From contig NC_088295.1 in assembly GCF_032854445.1 (NCBI RefSeq), positions 44,381,385 to 44,441,384 of the forward strand: a stretch of 60,000 bases of DNA. Direction: 5' to 3'. Origin of the DNA: Liolophura sinensis. Taxonomy: Eukaryota > Mollusca > Polyplacophora > Chitonida > Chitonidae. Shown one piece after another: positions 43,826 through 55,800 of this stretch (position 1 is the first letter of the stretch; the number at the start of each line of letters is the position of its first letter). The notes beneath the pieces are model-generated. The model did not search any database. It had not been told where the DNA came from and worked only from the letters and a program-made list of their open reading frames with translations. A program made the translations under genes and the position numbers.

Positions 43826-43886
43826 TTAGTCACTCTCATACCTGTGGATCTGTGTGCTTGTTAGGGCTGTCTCCTCATGGTCAGAC
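43826..43886 (-). CDS. TMEM181: TMEM181 exon 14 with stop codon
   Basis: SDHEETALTSTQIHRYESD and a TAA stop. The final acidic ESD resembles the vertebrate C-terminus. The 3' UTR follows toward lower coordinates. Confidence 0.92.
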
Positions 43887-46800
43887 CTGAAATCACATAG
43901 GTCGAAGTCACTAAACAAATTCTAAATATAGAAAAACCTTTGCTACAGGACAAAGGGAGAGTACTCTTCATTTCCTTCTTATCTTGCCACTGCCAACATG
44001 TGCACAAAATTTCATCTGAATCCATACGTAACTTTTACCCATAAAGCTGCTGACTGACAGACAGACTGACAAATAAATGCTGGCAAACGTATGACCTTCT
44101 TAGGTAACGCAGATCATTTTACAACACCATGCAGAACCAGGCATGCCAGACAATTGCTTCACACAAGTTTTATCAAAATCAGAATGGATTGATCGTTACT
44201 TTTTCTTGAACAGCTTTGTTCAAACTGTAACAGTAACATTACCAGGCCTTAAATTAAAAAGTTCATGTTAGGTCTTTCGAATTTAGATCTCTCAAGGTCT
44301 TACTGAATGAATGCATGAACGAATGAATGATCACGGTTTAACACTACATCAATAATATTTCAGTCATATCGTGTCTTACTGATTGCTTTGTTATTCACTT
44401 TGATGGTTGCAAGATGAAACAACAAAACATTCATGCGCCATAATGCTGGCCATCGTCGTATAGGTGAAAAATTCTGTAGTGCGGCGTAAAACACCAATCA
44501 AATAAATAAATAAACAAAATATTCACACTGTTGTTCTCATTTGTGTGTCTCTACATGCTGCCAGGATGAAATCCAGGAGCAACAATGAACACCCAGTCTA
44601 AATCCACTTACCCATAATGCACTTCTTCATCAGAATCATTCAGCATGGACAGAGCAGGATTGTCTTTGAAGTGAGATTCTGAAACAAACGGTATCACTTA
44701 TCATCAAGCAAACATTGCTGCAGTTTAAAAACACAGAAAAATGGTCACAAAAAGTATGGGCACTTGCTTCAGCAGTTGAAAACAAAGCTAAACACTAAAC
44801 CATCGCCACAGTCATATTCAAAGCGTTAAACTCATTGGCCCAAAGTTACATCAAACAATCATGGGTGTTCTAACATAGCATGCCTTTGTTACAGATTTTC
44901 GAATTTTAAAAGTATATTTTGGTTGATCGCTCAAACAGATTTGAATCACAACTACCATGTTAATACTTTATTACAAAACATGATGGAATTTTGGGAACTT
45001 GGGCAAAAGGTGTTAGCCCCTACCAATGGATTAACGCAAAAATATTTTCACGCAGGCTGATTTATCTTGTTTATACTAAGTACATAAATAAATGTGACAG
45101 GTCACTTAATTTCTTCACTTAAATCTTACAGACAATTCCTTAATAAATCAGCCCACCCTGACATTCTTCCAGCATAATCTGCAATGATGTCAGTATAACT
45201 GCCCTTACCATATAAGGCATTTCTCGAAGGAGAGTAGACAAATGCCATGGTGTAGAGATAAAAGTTGAGCAGTCCGTAGAATGAGACAAACTCCACAGAG
45301 TTCTGGTAATTTGTGGAGATCTCTGAGACAAAGTTATCCTCCAGCATGGCCCCTCCAAATCTGATCACAGTTATCGCTATACTGATGGACAACACTATCA
45401 ACATGAGTGCTGTCAGAAACTTGAGGCGCAAATCTGAAAACATGAATATGTGCACTGAAAGAATGGCCACTGGTTAAAGGGGAGCCAGGTGAAAATATAT
45501 TGTATTTGCCCCAAAATCGCGGAAAAGATACACTTTCAGAGGCAACAAAACCTCCTAAAACATTACTTTTGATGCTGAAACTCACATTCTTCCAGTAGGA
45601 TATTATCCAGATTTCATCCAAAATGAACAGATTCAGGTAAAAAAGAATAATTTAATCAAATTTTCAAATTCAAAATTTTCATCATACTGAACAAGGAATT
45701 TTCAACACATGATCCATGATTTCCCAAAAAATCAATAGATTTAATTATTTATTTACTTGATTGGTTCTTTACGCTACACTCAAGAATATTTCATGTATAC
45801 GATGGCAGCCAGCATTATGGTGGGAGGAAACTGGGCAGAGCCCTGGGGAAATCCACGACCATCCTCAGGTTGTTGACAGACCTTTTCACTTATGGCGGAA
45901 GAGGAAGCCAGCATGAGCTCAAAATTGAAACTCACAGCCACCACATTGGTGAGACGCTCCTGGGTCATTGCGCCGTGCTGAGTGCTAACCCCCTCAGCCA
46001 TGGAAGCCGCAATAGAAGATTTCTAGGAGTGCAATAAGCTTACTGGACAAGCTATTGATCTGTACAAACTGTAGGGCAGAACAAGAGCAATCTCCGCTTC
46101 AAGCCACACATTTCCAGGAACTTACCAAAGTAAGGCATCGACCGCAATTCAGCATAAGCTCTCACTAAGAGGTAAACCAGATATAGCAGGTAGAGACCAC
46201 CAATAATGAAGAAAAACACCTTGAAACCCTGAAACATCATACACAGGCAAACTGAATCGCATTTTGAAATTGTTCAAACAGAACAATTTTAAAAGTACTC
46301 GGTATAATAAAATCTTGACTCTTTACTTTTTTTTCTGCTGTAACTTGTAAAATGGTGACTTATCGGAGTCATCATTAGATGTGTTCCAGAAAATGTGACA
46401 CGTCACAATAAGGGGAGGCAACTTTACCATGTTACACCACATCACGCATTTTCAAGATTAACAGCTACAGTGTGTTTGCTGTCAAACTGACACATAGTTT
46501 AATAAAGATAACACAAAGATGACAAGTTATAAAAAGATGAATTAAGCACCTATTATCAAAACCTTCTTAAATATGAAAGTTATCAAACTACTCTATCTTA
46601 TAGGCACATGTATGGAACTGGATGGTTTATATCAAAATTTATCTACTGATACAAATAAAGTACAAACTAAATTGAAACTGAGTATCTACGACATGTGAAA
46701 ACTACCTTATCAGTCAGCTTATACTTTGTCTATCTGATTGCTGCCACAGATATGTACATCATATTAATTGTCTTCAAGGAACATTAGACTGTACAAACGG

Positions 46801-49800
46801 CCATACGACTATTTATTGTCACTAAGGCCCCTCAAACAATGAGAGCAAGTGAATTTACTAATTCCCTGACAGGCCAGGTTTGAACCCGCAGATTATGTGT
46901 CCTAGCAAACATTTTGTCCAACTACATGGTCTATGAATTTACCATAAAATTGGCTGTGTCGAGTCTGTAGTAGTAGGTAGGGTCTCTCAGCTCATTGTAC
47001 TCCTGCCAGGATGACAGTGTTACAGCACACAGCCATATCAGACCCACAATGCACAACTTGGGTAAATAAAACACCACAAATCTACGCTCAGTCTGCAAAA
47101 ACAAAATACAGGTCATTTTTTTTTTTTTTTAAATTCAATTACATACAATTCACCTCGTTTCTGAAATATTTTGATATTTGTTACATGGTTGATTATTCAA
47201 TGAAAAGATACAGAAATGCATGCAATCAGGAAACCTCAGCTTGGGCGATGGTGAGAGGAGTCAGCCAAGCCCAATACCAGAATTACTGATCCCATATAAT
47301 CTATACCATGTTACTGAGTGGGGGGCCTCCGTGGCTCAGTCGGTTAGCGCGCTAGCGCAGCGTAATGACCCAGGAGCCTCTCACCAATGCGGTCGCTGTG
47401 AGTACAAGTCCAGCTCACGCTGGCTTCCTCTCCGGCCGTAAGTGGGAAGGTCTGCCAGCAACCTGTGGATGGTCGTGGGTTTCCCCCGGGCTGTGCCCGG
47501 TTTCCACCCACCATAATGCTGGCCGCTGTCGTATAAGTGAAATATTCTTGAGTACGGCGTAAAACACCAATCAAAAAAAAAAAAAAATGCTACTGAGTAA
47601 TCATTTAGCTAATTTATCGTCAGAAACTCCATCAATTCAGTGCACAACACTAGCCGTTGTATCAGAGAAGTTGTATAGGTACTTCATGCCACTGCTTTGA
47701 CAGCCGCACAAAAGTAATATACAATTTGACCTATGAAGCAATTCACTGACAAAGAGGTTTCAAGGTGCAATTATGAACACTTAGAAATAAAGTCACATAA
47801 GAACATAACACAAATATCTTCTTCCGATTAAATTACGCACGAGAATTCCCAAAGAATAATGAACACTACTATACATCATTGAGGTAGGTACTGATGGCTG
47901 ACCGATTGGCCATCTAAACAGGCTTTTCAACAGACAGCTAGATGACATTACCTGCCTGACTCCATGGTATATACAGAGCCAGAAGAGCAGCAGAGCGCAG
48001 AGGAAGGTGGCTTGGAAGATCGCATCCAGTATGCCAGGCACCCAGCTGTTTATGAGGAAAGTCAGCGGGAAGATGGGATCTATCAACAAACAATCAAGAT
48101 TCCTCCAAAGTCTATCCTAATTATGAAGATTGTAAGTTACACATCTATAAAGGGCAATCATAAAATATGCGGCAGTGAGGGATTGAAACCATAGGCCTGC
48201 ACACAAGACACAGAAACAAAGCATAACGTTCATCTGAAACTGAATGTACTGAACATCAGCATTCCTTTAAATGTTTAAAACAGTATGTTTCATCCTAATA
48301 ATTCTGAATAATAATTGTATGGTGTACTCATACTTTTAATTATGAGAAAATAACATTATAGGAGGGTTACCATTATAGAGTAGGAGTAGAGGTAGTAACA
48401 CTGACATCCACTTTTGTTCTATAGACCAATCCCGTACAGAGAACTTCCTGAGGGAGTGGGCAAATATACACTGAAAAGAAACAGTCAAAATAATCGTAAC
48501 ACAGTATTACTGATGACTGATGAGCAACAAGCAAACTGTTCTTGTAGCCCTGTGTTCCTGAGAAAACTCTAAAACTTTTATCCGTAATTTACAACCGTGA
48601 CAATTTCTAAATTTTTCCTGCATACATAATATCAGGGCTCAGTTGTTAAAAAGCCTATTAGCTGTTAAGCCTTGTATTAACTTAAGTCTGGACTGAAAGT
48701 CCTATTTATAGATTTGTATTAGGACAAGACTCAATATTTAAGCCCTGCATAACATATAACAACCGGCCCCACATAATACCTGGATGTAAAACTTACACCA
48801 CCACCATTTTAGCTATTGGTAGAAGGCAGTTTAATTTTCAATTTGGTTTGTTAAAAGTGGGATACTGATTTTATCTCGCAAGAGGAAAATAAAACTCCTC
48901 AATGTTAGCCTTTAGTTATGGAATAACTGTGAACTTTTAAACTTCATGCTGTGACAATAATATTTACAGATGAACACTACTCCTAAACCAGAGGTTATCC
49001 CCTCAGGGCTAACTCTACTGTAGCACCTTTGATGCGTAATCTGAGTTGCAAGTTTCTACCAATGAAGTGCCAAAGTGAAGGAGATGTTGTGACCAATCAG
49101 AGTGTCAGTCTGTCCTATGTATGCGAGGCAGACGCTATATCATCACACAAACATATAATCATGGCCAATGTGCTCAAGTGACTGCTGATACCCTAAATGA
49201 CCTAAATTTTCATCCACAACATTTTTACTGGTTCTCATAGTTCTTTTTGTTTCATAAAGGTGTTTGTTGTTTTTTTTTTGATGATGTCCTACCACAAAGC
49301 GTAAGTTTTAGCACCAAAGGTAACATTTTATGACATTTATTTGCCTCTAAAGATGTATGTTTTTGGTCAAAATTTGAGGTCACTTAAGGTATTTGCTGTG
49401 AGCTTTGACTGGATGACCTTGTTAAGCTAATACACAAGGAGGTCAAACTGACTGCAACACAGATAACAGCCAAGGAATCAAGAACAGTCGACAATGTACA
49501 TACTGTGGCCAGGAAAGTCAATACCAGGAACACAAAGCGCATCCAGATCTCCAGCTGTGTAAAACCTGTGTTGTAGCTCTTGAACTGGAAAGAAAAGAAA
49601 ATAAATACAAACTTACCGCGCCTAGATGCTCATGACAATAATTGTCAGATATCAATACAGAAATGACTGGTGACATTGTTTAAATACACAAAATAAGAAG
49701 CCTTGTTACATACAAAACATATAGGCCATAATGCTAAAAAATATATTCTTTGTGAGGTACAATCAGACAGTATCAGAAAAAATAGGGTAGGTTGGTAGGA

Positions 49801-52800
49801 CATTTTTTTTCTTCTTTGCACTCTTGAAAAAGATGGGATTTTAAAGAAATTAAGATGCAGAGAAAAACATATTTTAAAAAACTTCTATACAACTCCCAAT
49901 AAAATATTGGAGTAAGGCCCTTTTGGGGAGGGGGTGGGGGGGAGGTAGTGGGTTATAGATCCTCTGGCAGAGGATGACACAAGCTGAAAGAAGCAGATGA
50001 TCATACAGGTCTCTATTGATTGGCTGATGCTTCATCTTTAAGACTTCCTGATTCCAAAGCATGGCCAGGTCAATATCTGTCATGCCTATTCCAGGGTACA
50101 GGCAATCCTGATTTACCTCCAGGTCGCAATGGCTTATTCTTATCCTGCTTTCCTGATTTCTTCCCACCATAATGCTGGCCACCATCATATAAGTGAAATA
50201 TTCTTGCGTAGTAAAAATCCTTATCACATACATAAATAAATACAAATTACACTGGGGCTCTAATATTTTGAATTCAGTGAAAAAATCGTGGAATCCATCC
50301 CAGTGCTAATACTATATCATAAATTTGTGTGCACATAAGGACGAACTGCACTGAAGCTTTAAGCAGGAATCCATACAGGCTACAAACCAGTAAGGGTCCC
50401 ACTTGTCTACATCAACTGCTGCAAACAAATGTAAAGTATGTAAAAAACTTACAGAAAACTGTACATTCTTTATGTCAAATCTGATGTTTTCCAGGCCATA
50501 AAAGTGGATGTTGATGATGTAGTTAGTGTAGTCTAGGTATCCCAGGTGTAACAGGATCAGATCATCACAGGTCTGTTCATGAAATACAAAGATCACAGTT
50601 CAAATAACAAAAATACCTACGTTGTTTTATTTTTGGGACTGGTGATCAATGCCAAATCCAAGAAGTCTTCTGTCATATGACAACATTCAGGTGAATATGA
50701 AGAAGACCAGAGTGACTAGAATAAAACACTGTAGCATACAAAACATCCTGACAAAGCCCCAGCTGCTGTTACAACAATGAAAACCGAACATGGGCCGTAT
50801 TAAATCAATTTAGCGCCCCGCTGTTGCAGTGAGCCCATGTGTTTAAGAATGTTAACTGGTAAGGATTGACACAAGGCAGGCTGTTTTTCTAATATACATG
50901 CATTCTACTGAACAAAAAGTAGTGCCTTTCTCGAACCACTCAGAGGACTGGGATCACATTAATTGCTTCTCTTTGTAATTTTTTCTTCAATCACAATTTT
51001 ACTAAAATCATTATATTTACAGTTTTATGGCAACTAAATGGCATACATTCACTTTAACTGTACTCCACAAACATTGCTGATAGTAGATCTTTTTGAGATA
51101 TATTATAAATACAGACACACCAAAAGAGAAATAAAAAAAAACTTGAGATAAATATCAGTTTATAAAATTAAAGGAAACTTCAGTTTTCTGTTGTCACCTT
51201 TTCACAACGTAATATCCTGCTTCTGTTGTGGTACGTCTGTGTCATGTAAGTTGTGCTAAAGCTAGGCTCCTCTTCACCGTTCACTCCACGTACCAGCATG
51301 CTAATGTCAAACTTGTGCTCAAATTTTGTACCTGAATGCAAAAAGAAACAAGCCACATGTAGTTACCATATGCAAATGACCAAATTTGGAACGCTCAGCC
51401 TGAGTTATCAAAAATTTTATTATTTTTTTGGGGGGGGGGGGGGAGGGGGGATTTTTTCATTCATTTTTATATCTATCTAGAAACAAGCAGTTTTTTATTT
51501 AAGAAAAGCCAGCCATTTTAGTCAACACAAAAACACACTCCAGAACAATATAATGCAATCTATTAAGAATTGGAATAGCTAAAAGTGTATGGTACAAAGA
51601 TCTAGATATGTAGAATAACAGAGTTGAAAAAAAAAACTTAATATAACTTATGAGTGAACTTCAAAAGATATTACTACTAGTCCTTGAATAACAAGTTTCT
51701 GTTGTACACCTATAAATAATGTCACAACAACAGGGTTATGAAGTGCAACCCTTATGTTATATTGGTACAGAAAAACTTGGTTCATAAAATATGAACAGTT
51801 TCATATAACGGGGCTTTAAAAAAGAGAATACATATACCTGCGCTGATATCTGCATCAACATGAGCAATGAGCCAAAGCTGCTGATGGAAGCGAGACAGAG
51901 ATGGGGATTTCAGTTCAAATGGCCCTGTCTGGAATGACACAAAAGTTGACATGTTTTTGTTTTATTGGTGTATTGGCAGTGCTCATGAATTTTACAGTTG
52001 TATGACAGCTATCAGAATAAGTACGCATAAGTAACCGCCCTTACCAGGTACCAGACACAGTTCTAACAGCTGCTCAATTCCAGTCTGCTATCTCATTTAT
52101 AGTCATTCGTGTCACTGGCAGGTCGTCTGTTAAAACAGACTGTTGTATCTTAATGTCAGATGCAGCAAGACCAACATTATACATGAAAATCATTTAGATG
52201 TTTAGGGAAAGCATTAATTCCAATATGCGCAATTAATACAATGTGATGGAAAGAGCCATATAGCCACCCAGGTACTAAGTGATAACAATCACACTTCATT
52301 TTGTCACAGAAACAACAGAGCACTGGTGACAAAAGAAATCTGGCAACACTGCTGATTACTTCTACTGGTGATTACATTACTTCATCAACCCATCCTCGGA
52401 GATACAATCAAAACACATAGTGACTGAAAGCAGCAAAGGGCACCATATACCTGTTTTTTTTTCAGTGCTTCTAAATGAGCAATCAACCTCTTTAAGATAT
52501 TAGGTAATTTTTTTTTCTAAGTGAATAATCCATTTTTTTTTTTAAGATATCAATCTCCTTGTCACTTTGTATGTGAAATATGTTTTCTTACCTTGTAATT
52601 TTTAACAATACCAGAAACATTTTTTGACACTGTTGTTATGATTGGTGGACCTTTAAAAAAGAAATAAAAACACAAAATAACTCTATGTGATGACAGCATG
52701 AGTGCTTTATAATTAATTACATGTATCTTAAAATGAAAAAAATAATGATTTATGAGAACTGACGGTTGTGTTTTACAACTATGAAAACAAAAATTTCTTC

Positions 52801-55800
52801 TAAGCATGAAGACATAGATACATCACAGCTGTCACTTCCACAATGTATCACCTGTACACCTTCAAAACAACTATTCACAGTTTGCTCTTTACTTCTCTGT
52901 ACAGTGACCATGTATACTATCTTTAAAAAGAGTATTTAGCGCCTTCAGATTAAAAACTGTTTAAAAGACAAATTGATATATACTTTTCCAACCTCCTCTT
53001 TTTCCAACTTTCTACGAGAATTTCCAATCATTTTCCCACATCTTGACGAGCTTTAGGCTTTTTCTCGTAATAATCATACATAATTTGCAGACCCACCTGC
53101 TAAGCCAATCAGAACACTTATTCCAAAGGAAATGAAAAAGGCTGCAAATACCACCACAAAGTGTCGTTTGTTCAAGGCATACAGCCTCATCTGTACAGAC
53201 CTGAAATCAAAATAGATAATAAAATCAGTTACTACATGGGTTAAAAGTCACTACAAAATAACATAAATGACATCTACTAGCCCTCTTACATTATCTGCTC
53301 TTTCAGTCAAAGAATTACACCTCTGTCAAAACCTTTGCCTCTTAAAAGCAGAGGGCCCTCTGTGGTTAAAATGGTTGGCATGCCAGCACGGCGCAATGAA
53401 CTAGGAGCCTCCTATCAAAGCGGTTGCTGCGAGTTCAAGTCCAGTTCATGCTGTCTTCCTCTCCGGCCGTAAGTGGGAAGGTCTGCCAACCACCTGCGCA
53501 TGGTTGTGGGCTTCCCCCCCGAGCTCTGCTCGGTTTCCTCCCTTCATAATGTTGGTGGCCGTCCTATTAGTGAAATATTTTTGAGTATTGTGTAAAGCAT
53601 CAATCAAATAAATAAATAAATCTTAAAAGCAGGAATACCCTAAATGATCTAAAACTTTGACAACAAGACACCATCTTTGGAGGGAAATAAATGTCAAAAG
53701 ATATTACTTCTGGTGCTAAAATTTACATTTTCCCCATCCTACCCTCCAAACAACTCTCAAAGCACTTTTCTAAAAGCAATATCTGAAAAAATGAGCAAAT
53801 TGGGCATGGAAGAAATTTTAGGCCATTTTGGATAAATGACGAAGATTGAGATAGTTTGAGTTGTCTTACTAAATTGTAAAACAAACTGCAGTGTATTAAA
53901 ACTGCTGTTGTAAGGTTTAGGAAACCATATGGAAGCAAAAATTTCCTGGCGTTTCCACTGTTGTCTGGGGTGAGGTCATGTAAGAAACTATAGGGGATTT
54001 TGTTTTTCTTCAGTAATAAGGATTAAAGTGTTACTCACTGCAAATCCTTTTAAAACACGGTGTTATCTTTTTAGGATATCCTTTATATTTAATATTTACA
54101 CATTGTTTGTCTTGAAACTGAAGTAGCACTTCAAGCCGATCAAAACATGATCAAACTCTTCCATGACTTACATTATCACAATGTACATGTATAACATTCT
54201 AGAAGACAAAATATTTTCAAATGTCAGACTGGTTTGATCACTAGGAACTAGAAAAAAACATTGATAATCAAAGGTCAGTGGGACCAGTGTTTCCTTAATT
54301 CTGCAAACTACTAGAGTGACCAAAACTGCAATGGCCTTGGACCATCAGACCAGTTGTAATTTCAAGTTCTATACTATCAATATCATCCTCATTCATGAAC
54401 CACTCATATCCACAGTATCTACACAAGAATTAAGACTGCTTAATTGAAGGCTTCAGGGCTGGTTAACATATGTCTCAAAAATGTGTTCAAATGAATCTTA
54501 CATTGATGTAAACGTACAGGAAATACTAATATCTTCTTGTTGAGAATTTCATATCTCTTATTACATTATTTTAGTCATGCCATGGTGTCTCCTGGTAGCA
54601 AGGATATTTATCTCATATGATAAAACTGTTAAGGTATGCGCAAGCTATATTTATTTAGTTACAGGTATTGGACTCTCACTTACATGAGGGTGGTCAGGTT
54701 TATGACAAATGGCTAGAGCCCAGCCAGTAGGGGAAACCATCACCCTTTCCCAAACATACCAGACAAACCTCTTGAGGAAAAGTTGTAACCTTGTTAGCCA
54801 AGGGACTAAGAATTTTTGGCAGAAGCCTCAACTCTCTGCCAATTCTCCCGATTTTGGGGCACCTGGCTTGCTCTTTTTAACCACATATAAATATAATTGT
54901 AGCAGGAATATTTAGGGTTTTTTCACATGTTTAGTCCATCTGATGAACAACATATTCATATATTTACTTTTCCCCAAAACTGGAGACAAATGTAATTCTT
55001 TGCTTTCAGCACTACTAACATCTGTCCTCAAAGTCAGAAGAAATAAGGTATATGAGCTTTGATATATCAATACACACGTAATAACAATGCAATAACACAA
55101 CATATTACAGAATTTGTGACTTCTGATTTGAATGGATGAACTCATCCAAACTAAGTAGCTTTTAGCACACACAATGTAAATGCTATCGAAATCAATTATA
55201 ATTTCCCTTGCAAAAGAAATAACCATGAGTAAGTAACCCCCCAAAATTTTGAACACATCTATCTAATACCAGCATTTCTCTGGCTAAAATAGTGTAAAAA
55301 TGGCAGGTCCTGGTCAGAAATGACTTGAGGTAACTGACATGTACAGCCCCTGAACAGTTACCTTGGTTCACAACCAACCATCTGCCACAAACACTACCAC
55401 ATGGTTAATAGTTAATAATGACAGTGGTTATTATCAGTTATGAAGTGGAGCAATGGAAATGCACATGGGTATGTAGAGCCACCAATTCATTTATACACAG
55501 TATGTAGGCACATTAAACATGAAAATGATACAGGGTTTATAAATTTAAACATCAGCGCAAAATTAGTCAAGGGCAATGAGCTTATATGTGCATAAAAACT
55601 GAATTCATGTCAGGGATGAGTGTTATGTTTAGAAAGCATTTTTATGGTGTTTTAGCATATGAAAATGACCAAGACTTGCGTAATGTGTTGGTCACCTCTG
55701 TAAGCCCTATTTATAGCAGTAATGCTGAAATGTTAGTATCCTACATTACAACACCAAAAACTCTCAAGTCTACACACAATTACAAGCTCAAAATCTCCTG

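Noticed and set aside
47321-47420. tRNA gene on the plus strand
   Set aside because: Box A and box B spacing resembles a tRNA, but the unit ends in a SINE body and poly-A tail and recurs across the window.
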